DNA from: an uncultured Flavobacterium sp. | GTDB lineage: Bacteria > Bacteroidota > Bacteroidia > Flavobacteriales > Flavobacteriaceae | Assembly: GCF_946482535.1 (NCBI RefSeq) | Contig: NZ_CAMLRU010000078.1 | Coordinates: forward strand, 1-11,408 | Direction of reading: 5' to 3' | DNA length: 11,408 nucleotides | In this document: positions 4,982 to 11,408 of the stretch, piece after piece | How positions within the stretch are numbered: the stretch's first letter is position 1 | How the letters are laid out: every line of letters begins with the position of its first letter | The notes under the pieces: model-generated | Told to the model about the DNA's origin: nothing | What the model saw: the letters and a program-made list of their open reading frames with translations, nothing else | Database searches by the model: none | Position numbers and translations under genes: made by a program

Positions 4982-6403
4982 TTAATTAAAACTTCTTGGC
5001 CCGACAAAATTGGTGGTGGCCGTCTCAATTAGTTTATCGTTATTATAAACTTCTATTTTGAGTTCAACTTTTTCGTCTTTTAAATCACTTTCTAAAATTT
5101 TCACGAAGAAAGTTCCTTTACTGATTCCTTGTTTCGGTACTTTGGTAAAAGGACTACCTACGAGTTTAATTTCACCTTTAGGTTCAATTAATTTGAAAGT
5201 TACGTGTTCAAATTCTTTTTCAGTTTTATTGATGATATCATAATTGTAAATGTTGCTTATTTTATCACCATCACGTTGAAAGAGTTGTCCCGGTGTGTGT
5301 AAAATAGTCGCTTCTACATCATTTCTAAGGAACAACATGCCGACAAAAACACCTATCAAAATCGCCAAAACTGCGATATAACCCTTCATACGAGTCGTTA
5401 ACTTAAACGGCTCTTTTTTTACAATTTCATCTTCACTGGCATATCGAATTAACCCTTTAGGCAAACCGACTTTCTCCATAATCGAATCGCATTCATCGAT
5501 ACAGGCCGTACAGTTGATGCACTCTAATTGCGTTCCGTTTCTGATGTCGATACCGGTTGGGCAAACATGTACACAAACTTTACAGTCGATACAATCGCCT
5601 TTACCCAAAGCTTTTCGATCTTCGTTTTTATTGAATTTGGCTCTGCCGCTTTCACCCTCGCCTCTTACGTGGTCGTAAGCTACATTGATGGTTTTATTGT
5701 CCAGCAACACCCCTTGCATCCTGCCGTAAGGACAAGCGATAATACAAACTTGCTCTCTGAACCAGGCATAAATAAAATAGAAAACCGCTGTAAAAATCAA
5801 CAAGGCAACCAAGGTGCTGGTATTTTGAGCCGGCCCTTCTTTGATAAATTCGATTAGTTCATCACTTCCGATTAAATAAGCCAAAAACACGTTGGCAATA
5901 ATAAAAGAGATGATAAAAAACACAAACCATTTGGTTAGGCGTTTTCTAATTTTTTCGGCATCCCAAGTTTGTTTGGCCAATCGCATTTGTTGCGCTCTGT
6001 CACCGTCTATCCAAAACTCGATACGGCGGAAAACCATCTCCATAAAAATGGTTTGCGGACAAAACCAACCGCAAAAAATACGACCGAAAGCTACGGTAAA
6101 CAAGGCCAATCCAACCACACCGATTATCATGGAAATAACAAACAGGTGGAAATCCTGCGGCCAAAACGGAAAACTGAAAATATTAAACCTTCTGTCTACT
6201 ACATTAAAAAGTAAGAACTGATTGCCATTGATTTTGATAAACGGCGCTGATAACAAAAAGGCCAACAAAAAATAACTGAGTAATTTTCGTTTATCAAAAA
6301 AAGGACCCGAAGGTTTTTTGGGATAAATAAAGGCTCTTTTCCCTTTCTCATCGATAGTAGCTATACTATCTCTAAAACTTTCATCAGGATTATGTGTTGC
6401 CAT
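4982..6403 (-). CDS. ccoG: CcoG (RdxA/FixG), membrane Fe-S protein for cbb3 copper handling
   Basis: 473 residues. Membrane helices at about 42-56, 86-108, 158-178, 195-213 and 340-358. CGWFCPQ (C111, C115) and CIIACPYG (C220, C224) are the paired Cys motifs of the family. A dicluster ferredoxin domain follows: C271, C274, C277, C281 and C295, C298, C301, C305. The C-terminal third (about 365-473) is the Ig-like IG-FixG periplasmic domain. CcoG is known as an Fe-S cupric reductase that supplies Cu(I) for the oxidase. All cysteines are present. It begins 75 bases after ccoP, and that gap holds a perfect inverted repeat. Confidence 0.96.
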   Translation of the reverse strand: MATHNPDESFRDSIATIDEKGKRAFIYPKKPSGPFFDKRKLLSYFLLAFLLSAPFIKINGNQFLLFNVVDRRFNIFSFPFWPQDFHLFVISMIIGVVGLALFTVAFGRIFCGWFCPQTIFMEMVFRRIEFWIDGDRAQQMRLAKQTWDAEKIRKRLTKWFVFFIISFIIANVFLAYLIGSDELIEFIKEGPAQNTSTLVALLIFTAVFYFIYAWFREQVCIIACPYGRMQGVLLDNKTINVAYDHVRGEGESGRAKFNKNEDRKALGKGDCIDCKVCVHVCPTGIDIRNGTQLECINCTACIDECDSIMEKVGLPKGLIRYASEDEIVKKEPFKLTTRMKGYIAVLAILIGVFVGMLFLRNDVEATILHTPGQLFQRDGDKISNIYNYDIINKTEKEFEHVTFKLIEPKGEIKLVGSPFTKVPKQGISKGTFFVKILESDLKDEKVELKIEVYNNDKLIETATTNFVGPRSFN

Positions 6404-6439
6404 TTTGCTTTTGATTCAGGATTTATTACTTTGTATTTT

Positions 6440-6470
6440 GAAAGGTTTTGAACTGAGTTCAAAACCTTTC
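6440..6470. repeat. Perfect 14-bp inverted repeat between ccoP and ccoG
   Basis: GAAAGGTTTTGAAC (6440-6453) and GTTCAAAACCTTTC (6457-6470) are exact reverse complements around a 3-base centre. On the - strand transcript the hairpin begins 8 bases after the ccoP stop and is followed by A-rich sequence, not a T-run, so it is not a standard terminator for the operon. It may protect the 3' end of the ccoSNOQP message or mark a processing point. On the + strand a broken T-rich tract follows, but no + strand gene precedes it. Confidence 0.85.
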
Positions 6471-6478
6471 TTTAATTT

Positions 6479-7417
6479 TTATTTTGCAGCCACTTTAGTG
6501 GTATCACTAACCGGAGCAGCTTCAGCACTTGGAGCGGCTTCTTCTACCCATTTCTCTCCTTCTGCAGGTTTGCCACCGGCCGGTTTAGTGCCTTGTAAAC
6601 TCAGCACATAACTGGCTACTTTTTGCACCTCGGTAGTTCCTAAAGTTTTGGCCCATCCTACCATAGTTGGGTTGTTTTTACTTCCTTCAGCAATTAACTT
6701 AAAGACATTTTTAATACCACCACCATTAATCCAGTGGTCATCGGTAAGGTTAGGTCCTACTACACCGCCACCATCGGCTTTGTGACAAGCGGCACAGGCA
6801 TTGGTGTAAATTTCTTTTCCTTTGGCCAAACTTTCGGCATCGGTTAACAAGGTTACTTTGTCAAAAGTGATTTCTTCTTTAGGCGAGTTTAATTTGTTTT
6901 TTTCGATTTCAATATTAGCGGCAGCCACTTCTTGGTCAAATTCTTGTGCCTGATTGTAATCGCCCATAACATGGAATCTTACCAAATAAATCACTCCGAA
7001 AATAATCGTAGCATAGAATAGGTTCACCCACCACGGTGGTAAAACATTGTCTAATTCTTTGATACCGTCATAATCATGATCAAGCATTACATCAGCTTCT
7101 TGTTCTATAGATTTAGAACGGGTCATGCTTTTCATTAGGTTTTGCACCCATTTGCTTTCGGTAAAAGAAACCGATTGGGCTTCTTCCAACTGTTTGCGTT
7201 GCTCATCGGTCAACATATGGTAAGTCACTCTGTCAACGGCACTAACCACAATTTCTATGGCTACCAACAAAAACAAGAAGACTACTAAAAACAAGGCTAC
7301 CATTGGGAACTTAATAAAAGCCGGACGGTCACCTGAGTCTATGAAATATTCCAGGGCCATTAGTACTATGGCAAAAATCACCGGAACTCTTACGTATGAT
7401 GGAAATATTTTTTTCAT
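6479..7417 (-). CDS. ccoP: cbb3 oxidase subunit CcoP, mono-haem cytochrome c
   Basis: 312 residues. Two membrane helices near the N-terminus (about 9-26 and 36-60), a cytoplasmic stretch, then the conserved HDYDGIKELDNVLPPWW (114-130) leading into a third helix (131-148), and a periplasmic cytochrome c domain (about 190-276) with a single CAACH (208-212) and probable axial M252 in NPTMVGW. Proteobacterial CcoP carries two haem c sites; here there is one, as is usual in Bacteroidetes. It passes electrons to CcoO. A tail rich in Ala, Pro, Glu and Lys (277-312) ends the protein. It starts 24 bases after ccoQ. Confidence 0.96.
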   Translation of the reverse strand: MKKIFPSYVRVPVIFAIVLMALEYFIDSGDRPAFIKFPMVALFLVVFLFLLVAIEIVVSAVDRVTYHMLTDEQRKQLEEAQSVSFTESKWVQNLMKSMTRSKSIEQEADVMLDHDYDGIKELDNVLPPWWVNLFYATIIFGVIYLVRFHVMGDYNQAQEFDQEVAAANIEIEKNKLNSPKEEITFDKVTLLTDAESLAKGKEIYTNACAACHKADGGGVVGPNLTDDHWINGGGIKNVFKLIAEGSKNNPTMVGWAKTLGTTEVQKVASYVLSLQGTKPAGGKPAEGEKWVEEAAPSAEAAPVSDTTKVAAK

Positions 7418-7441
7418 TTTAATACTTTTTATATTGCGTTA

Positions 7442-7609
7442 TTAGTCTTCTAAGGGAAGATTGCTTACTTTTTTGATGGTTTCTTTACTGTAAGTCATAG
7501 CCCAAACCGTGAACAAGACAAAAGCGGTAAAGAAAATCGTCAGTGAAATGATCGGGTAAACTTCAACACCCGTAATTGTCTCTAAATTGTGTTTGACATA
7601 TTTTAACAT
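7442..7609 (-). CDS. ccoQ: cbb3 oxidase small subunit CcoQ
   Basis: A 55-residue ORF, below the usual length cut, in the gap between ccoNO and ccoP. It reads from ATG at 7609 (MLKYVKHNLETITGVEVYP) through one membrane helix (about 19-38, IISLTIFFTAF then VLFTVWAMTY) to a charged tail ending NLPLED and a TAA at 7442. Size, single helix, position between the catalytic and CcoP genes and the tail match CcoQ, which stabilises the CcoP association with the core. The start is 5 bases after the ccoNO stop. No competing frame covers this gap. Confidence 0.9.
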   Translation of the reverse strand: MLKYVKHNLETITGVEVYPIISLTIFFTAFVLFTVWAMTYSKETIKKVSNLPLED

Positions 7610-7614
7610 GACGC

Positions 7615-9786
7615 TTATTTTTTAGATTTAACCTGAGTGTCTGTTCCCAATCTTTGCAGATAAGCAATCAAAGCCACAATTTCTCTGTCTTTCAACGGAA
7701 CTGTTGCGGTACCGAAAGCCTTTTTGATATCAGCGTTTGCTAACAATTTGGCTTCAATTTTGGCCGCTTGTTCATCAGAATTTTTAAGCGCATTGGCTAC
7801 TTCTTCTTTAGAATAAGGAACTCCTAAAGTCACCATTGCTTCCATTTTGGCTTGTAAAGTTGAATTGTCCAATTCATTTTTAATCAACCATTGGTATCTT
7901 GGCATGATAGAACCCGGAGAAATACTTTGCGGATCATACATGTGGTTAAAATGCCAAACATCATCTCTACCACCATTAAATGGTTTTCCTGCAACACCTT
8001 CACGGGCTAAATCCGGACCGGTACGTTTAGAACCCCAAAGGAATGGATGGTCGTATACATTTTCACCTGATTTAGAATATTCACCATAGCGCTCTACTTC
8101 TGAACGGAAAGGACGAATCATTTGAGAGTGACAGCTGACACAACCTTCTCGTATGTATAAATCTCTACCTTGTAATTCAAGTGGTGTATAAGGTTTTACC
8201 GCAGCGATAGTAGGAATATTTGATTTTACTAAAATCGTTGGTAAGATTTGAATCAAACCACCAATTAAGATGGCAATGGTTGTATACACCATGAATCTAA
8301 CCGGTTTTCTTTCTAACCAAGCATGCCATTTTTCACCTTTCAAACGGTTCGGACTGATGACTGCCAATGCCGGAGCTTCAGCAGGTTCGTCTTGAATAGC
8401 AGAACCTTGTTTTACAGTTTTGACAATATTGTAAACCAAAACAATCACCCCAACCAAATACAAAGTACCACCGATGGCACGCATCCAGTACATTGGCATA
8501 ATTTGAGTTACAGTTTCTAAGAAGTTACCGTATTGTAGTGTTCCGTCCGGTTTGAATTGTTTCCACATAGAAGCCTGAGTAAATCCGGCTACATACATTG
8601 GAAGTGCATATAAAATAATACCTAAAGTCCCAATCCAGAAGTGGAAGTTGGCTAATTTTTCGGAGAATAATTTGGTTTTGGTCATTCTTGGGATTAACCA
8701 ATAGATCATACCGAAAGATAAGAATCCGTTCCAAGCTAAGGCTCCAACGTGAACGTGGGCAATAATCCAATCGGTAAAGTGTGCGATAGCATTAACATTT
8801 TTCAAGGATAACATCGGACCTTCAAAAGTGGCCATCCCGTAACCGGTAATCGCAACTACGAAGAATTTCAAAACCGCATCGGTTCTTACTTTGTCCCAAA
8901 CCCCACGAAGCGTTAGCAATCCGTTGATCATACCTCCCCAAGAAGGCGCGATTAACATCACAGAGAAAACTACTCCTAGATTTTGTGCCCAATCGGGTAA
9001 AGAAGAGTACAACAAGTGGTGTGGTCCTGCCCAGATATAGATAAAAATCAAAGACCAAAAGTGGATGATAGAAAGACGATAAGAATATACCGGACGATTA
9101 GCCGCTTTCGGTACAAAATAGTACATCATTCCCAAGAATGGAGTGGTTAAAAAGAATGCCACTGCATTGTGTCCGTACCACCATTGCACCAAAGCATCTT
9201 GTACTCCGGCATAAACCGAGTAAGATTTTAGGGCAGAAACCGGTAATTCAAAACTGTTAAATATGTGAAGGACTGCAACAGTTACAAATGTTGCGATATA
9301 GAACCAAATTGCCACGTAAATATGACGCTCTCTTCTTTTGATAATAGTACCAATCATATTGATACCAAATACTACCCAAATTAAAGCGATGGCAATATCT
9401 ATCGGCCATTCTAACTCGGCGTATTCTTTTGAAGTGGTGTAACCCAAAGGTAACGTAACTGCTGCAGCTACGATTATTAGTTGCCAACCCCAAAAGTGTA
9501 GCTTACTTAAAAAATCGCTGAACATTCGGGCTTTAAGCAAACGTTGCATAGAGTAATACACTCCCGCAAACATCGCATTACCCACAAACGCGAAAATCAC
9601 CGCATTGGTGTGTAAAGGTCTTAGTCTACCAAAACTTAGGAAGGAAATTCCGCTGGTCACATTGGGAAATAAAAACATAAATGCTAATATTAGCCCAACC
9701 AACATACCCACTATCCCAAAAACGATACTGGCGTAAATGAAGTTCCTTACAATTTTGTTGTCATACTGAAATTGTTGCATTTCCAT
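7615..9786 (-). CDS. ccoNO: Fused CcoN-CcoO, catalytic core of cytochrome cbb3 oxidase
   Basis: 723 residues combining two subunits that are separate in Proteobacteria. Residues about 1-475 are CcoN, with 12 or so membrane helices: haem b ligands H59 and H346, haem b3 ligand H344 (HVHVGALAWNG), CuB ligands H206, H256 and H257, and Y250 in the place of the Tyr that is cross-linked to a CuB His in known structures. A linker (about 460-495) joins it to CcoO, with one membrane helix (about 498-519) and a cytochrome c domain with CVSCH (549-553) and probable axial M628 (SIMPRY). It reduces oxygen to water with high affinity and pumps protons. All key residues are present. A second Met at residue 3 could be the true start. 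Confidence 0.97.
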   Translation of the reverse strand: MEMQQFQYDNKIVRNFIYASIVFGIVGMLVGLILAFMFLFPNVTSGISFLSFGRLRPLHTNAVIFAFVGNAMFAGVYYSMQRLLKARMFSDFLSKLHFWGWQLIIVAAAVTLPLGYTTSKEYAELEWPIDIAIALIWVVFGINMIGTIIKRRERHIYVAIWFYIATFVTVAVLHIFNSFELPVSALKSYSVYAGVQDALVQWWYGHNAVAFFLTTPFLGMMYYFVPKAANRPVYSYRLSIIHFWSLIFIYIWAGPHHLLYSSLPDWAQNLGVVFSVMLIAPSWGGMINGLLTLRGVWDKVRTDAVLKFFVVAITGYGMATFEGPMLSLKNVNAIAHFTDWIIAHVHVGALAWNGFLSFGMIYWLIPRMTKTKLFSEKLANFHFWIGTLGIILYALPMYVAGFTQASMWKQFKPDGTLQYGNFLETVTQIMPMYWMRAIGGTLYLVGVIVLVYNIVKTVKQGSAIQDEPAEAPALAVISPNRLKGEKWHAWLERKPVRFMVYTTIAILIGGLIQILPTILVKSNIPTIAAVKPYTPLELQGRDLYIREGCVSCHSQMIRPFRSEVERYGEYSKSGENVYDHPFLWGSKRTGPDLAREGVAGKPFNGGRDDVWHFNHMYDPQSISPGSIMPRYQWLIKNELDNSTLQAKMEAMVTLGVPYSKEEVANALKNSDEQAAKIEAKLLANADIKKAFGTATVPLKDREIVALIAYLQRLGTDTQVKSKK

Positions 9787-9788
9787 AA

Positions 9789-9983
9789 TTATAATTGTTT
9801 TTCTTCGGTTATATTAATTTGATTTTTGTTAGTTTTTTTTACCAGCTCGTCGTCAAAAAGCATTCTGACAGATGGCGTATAGTCGTCATCATATTGTCCG
9901 CCTCTTACTGCTTTGATAAAAGCGTAGAGAAAGAATACAGCAACTACAATACTTATCGAGATTAACATATAAATGACACTCAT
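9789..9983 (-). CDS. ccoS: cbb3 oxidase assembly protein CcoS
   Basis: 64 residues. One membrane helix (about 3-24) is followed by the family motif YAFIKAVRGGQYDD, then a short polar tail with VRMLFDDE. CcoS is a tiny membrane protein needed to insert haem and copper into the cbb3 core. It begins with an AGAGG about 3 bases before the ATG, and it is the first gene after the predicted Crp/Fnr-type promoter. Its stop is only 2 bases before the ccoNO start. Confidence 0.93.
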   Translation of the reverse strand: MSVIYMLISISIVVAVFFLYAFIKAVRGGQYDDDYTPSVRMLFDDELVKKTNKNQINITEEKQL

Positions 9984-10002
9984 ACCTCTAATTTGTGTTA
10001 GA

Positions 10003-10010
10003 CAAAATTA
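10003..10010 (-). promoter_or_regulatory. TAnnTTTG promoter box for ccoS-ccoNOQP
   Basis: On the - strand TAATTTTG is a perfect match to the Bacteroidetes -7 element. It places the start of transcription near 9997-9999, with a leader of about 15 bases before ccoS. The expected -33 region shows no TTG and abuts the palindrome, as in activator-dependent promoters. Confidence 0.65.
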
Positions 10011-10031
10011 CTTCTGTGGTTATTCTTAAAA

Positions 10032-10047
10032 TATGACATTTGTCATA
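10032..10047. promoter_or_regulatory. Putative Crp/Fnr-family operator upstream of ccoS
   Basis: TATGACATTTGTCATA has perfect 7-bp arms (TATGACA / TGTCATA) around TT. Its core TGAC-N4-GTCA follows the Fnr-type layout TTGAY-N4-RTCAA, differing in the outermost base on each side. The centre (10039.5) is about 41 bp upstream of the start predicted from the TAATTTTG box, the class II activator position. It lies 8 bases beyond the ccoI stop. Binding by a Crp/Fnr-family regulator, and response to oxygen, are inferred; no such regulator gene is in the window. Confidence 0.65.
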
Positions 10048-10056
10048 CTTCTTTTT

Positions 10057-11408
10057 TTATTTCTTATTCGCGAAAATATTACTCATGACGGTCACAAAAC
10101 TGACAATTGTAATGGTGCTCAATGGCATAATAATCGCCGCTACTATGGGTAATAAATTTCCGCTTACCGCATAACTCAACCCCACTACATTGTACAATAA
10201 AGACAACCCGAAACTCATATAAATCGTAACCATCGCATTTTTGGAATACTGCAAAAAGAAGCCAATCTTTTGAAACTGACTTGCATCCAAAATTCCGTCA
10301 CAAGCCGGAGAAAACACGTTTACATTTTCTGAAATGGAAATCCCTATATTACTTTGTGCCAATGCGCCGGCGTCATTGAGACCATCACCTATCATCAAAA
10401 CATTTTTCCCTTCTTGCTGAAGATTATCGATATAGGCTAATTTTTGTTCGGGTTTTTGGTTGAATACCAAAGTGGTTTGTGCCGGAAGCATTTTCTCCAA
10501 AATTTTACGCTCTCCGTCATTGTCGCCCGACAATACAATTAGCTGGTACTTTTTAGCCAAACGCTCAAACAATTGCTCCAAGCCTTCACGGTATTGGTTG
10601 TTAAAAACATAACTGCCTTTGTAAACGCCGTTGATTTCTACGTGTACCTTGGTTTTCTTATGGGTATTCTCGCTCATGTGTTGCAAGAACTGTGAAGAAC
10701 CTAATTTGACTGTTCCTTCTTCCAATTCGGCAAAAACACCTTTACCGATAATTTCTTCGAAATGTTTTACCGCCATTTTATCCTGAGGCGGAATAAAATC
10801 GTATAATCTTCGGCTCAACGGATGGTTCGAACCTCTGAGGGCATTCTTTAGTAATTTTAAATCGAAATCATTTAAAACATCGCCTTCATAAGTAATCGCC
10901 GTCTTTTTATTGGTGGTAATCGTACCGGTTTTATCGAAAACTATGGTATCCACTTTGGCTAATTGTTCGATGACAATTGCATTTTTGAGATACAACTTTC
11001 GGTTGCCCATAATGCGTAAAACGTTTCCTAAAGTAAATGGAGCTGTCAAGGCTAAAGCACACGGACAAGCTACAATTAATATAGCGGTAAAGACATTAAA
11101 CGCAGTAGCTACATCTATGAAAATCCAATAACCAAAAGATACTACAGACAATAGCAATAAAGCAGGTGTAAAATAGCGACTGATTTTATCGGTAATGGAT
11201 TTGTGTTTTTGGTCGACTTTCTTTTGAAAAACATCATTGCTCCACAATTGGGTCAAATAACTTTGTGAAACCGAAAACAAGACTTCCATTTCGATAACTT
11301 TGCCGAGTTGTTTTCCGCCGGCAAAAATCTTATCACCCGATTTTTTCTCAATAGGAACGGCTTCTCCGGTCACAAAACTATAGTCGATGGAAGCTGTCTC
11401 GGAAATCA
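10057..11408 (-). CDS. ccoI: Copper-transporting P-type ATPase CcoI (5' end outside window)
   Basis: The last 449 codons and the stop; the reading frame runs open off the right edge, and the GTG at 11373 is an internal Val, not a start. Visible in order: the end of the actuator domain with the TGEAVPIEKKSGD motif (family form TGES), two membrane helices, the transmembrane copper site CPC in IVACPCALALTAPF, the phosphorylation site DKTGT, the nucleotide-binding motif SNHPLS, the hinge GDGLND, and two final helices. CcoI belongs to the P1B copper ATPases and supplies copper for the cbb3 binuclear centre. The metal-binding N-terminal part is not visible. The ccoI-ccoS spacing is 73 bases and holds the promoter and palindrome. 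Confidence 0.95.
   Translation of the reverse strand, partial: ISETASIDYSFVTGEAVPIEKKSGDKIFAGGKQLGKVIEMEVLFSVSQSYLTQLWSNDVFQKKVDQKHKSITDKISRYFTPALLLLSVVSFGYWIFIDVATAFNVFTAILIVACPCALALTAPFTLGNVLRIMGNRKLYLKNAIVIEQLAKVDTIVFDKTGTITTNKKTAITYEGDVLNDFDLKLLKNALRGSNHPLSRRLYDFIPPQDKMAVKHFEEIIGKGVFAELEEGTVKLGSSQFLQHMSENTHKKTKVHVEINGVYKGSYVFNNQYREGLEQLFERLAKKYQLIVLSGDNDGERKILEKMLPAQTTLVFNQKPEQKLAYIDNLQQEGKNVLMIGDGLNDAGALAQSNIGISISENVNVFSPACDGILDASQFQKIGFFLQYSKNAMVTIYMSFGLSLLYNVVGLSYAVSGNLLPIVAAIIMPLSTITIVSFVTVMSNIFANKK

Noticed and set aside
5892..6221. + strand open frame of 109 codons inside ccoG
   Set aside because: It lies antisense to a clear ccoG with all family motifs, shows no recognisable domain, and is a by-product of the codon pattern on the other strand.
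6427..6434. TTACTTTG on the + strand as a promoter
   Set aside because: It mismatches TAnnTTTG at the second base, and no + strand gene follows it; it lies in the gap between two - strand genes.
6440..6470. ccoP-ccoG hairpin as an intrinsic terminator of the operon
   Set aside because: In the operon direction it is followed by A-rich sequence without a T-run, and ccoG and ccoH belong to the same pathway downstream.
8525..9493. Several short - strand frames overlapping ccoNO out of frame
   Set aside because: They fall entirely within the intact ccoNO gene and read as scrambled versions of its codons.
10032..10047. Palindrome after the ccoI stop as a terminator
   Set aside because: The stem is short and AT-rich, a 2-base centre cannot form a loop, and the T-rich stretch after it is broken. 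Its spacing to the TAATTTTG box suits an operator better.
11371..11373. GTG as the start of the copper ATPase
   Set aside because: The frame stays open to the window edge, and the GTG encodes the Val directly before the TGEA motif, in the middle of the actuator domain.

Overview
The window looks like a chromosomal segment from a member of the Flavobacteriia, probably Flavobacterium or a close relative. The base composition is AT-rich and Shine-Dalgarno sequences are weak or absent. Promoter-like elements fit the Bacteroidetes TAnnTTTG pattern. One gene encodes a protein with a type IX secretion (T9SS) sorting signal, and the cytochrome cbb3 operon has the Bacteroidetes form (fused CcoN-CcoO, mono-haem CcoP). 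This assignment comes from reading the sequence; no database search was run.

Left part, + strand (1-3391). A gene tail that resembles the end of a receiver domain is followed by a complete LytTR response regulator (60-779) and a strong terminator. The 301-base gap up to the next gene holds a pair of direct repeats that fit the LytTR binding pattern with a 12-bp spacer. They lie upstream of a gene for a small secreted protein (1081-1908) made almost entirely of the module that normally ends large T9SS substrates. After an intergenic inverted repeat, a TAnnTTTG promoter precedes three tightly packed small genes (2087-3206): a two-helix membrane protein with a possible PH-like fold, a soluble protein that may have a similar fold, and a degenerate receiver-like protein. 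A structured non-coding stretch and a terminator close this side.

Right part, - strand (11408 down to 3414). This is a cytochrome cbb3 oxidase cluster in the order ccoI (5' end outside the window), ccoS, ccoNO fusion, ccoQ, ccoP, ccoG, ccoH, a SafE/UreH_2-family membrane protein, and a DUF465 (YdcH-like) gene, ended by a terminator that faces the left one. CcoNO, CcoQ and CcoP form the high-affinity oxidase. CcoI (Cu P-type ATPase), CcoS, CcoG and CcoH load copper and assemble it. Between ccoI and ccoS sits a perfect 7-2-7 palindrome of the Crp/Fnr type, about 41 bp upstream of the start predicted from a perfect TAnnTTTG box. This is the layout of a class II activated, probably oxygen-responsive promoter.

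The most notable non-coding signals are the LytTR repeat pair, the Crp/Fnr-type palindrome, a perfect 14-bp inverted repeat between ccoP and ccoG, and two short tandem repeats (7-bp and 10-bp units) on either side of the SafE-family gene. I see no tRNA, rRNA, CRISPR array, transposase or phage gene.
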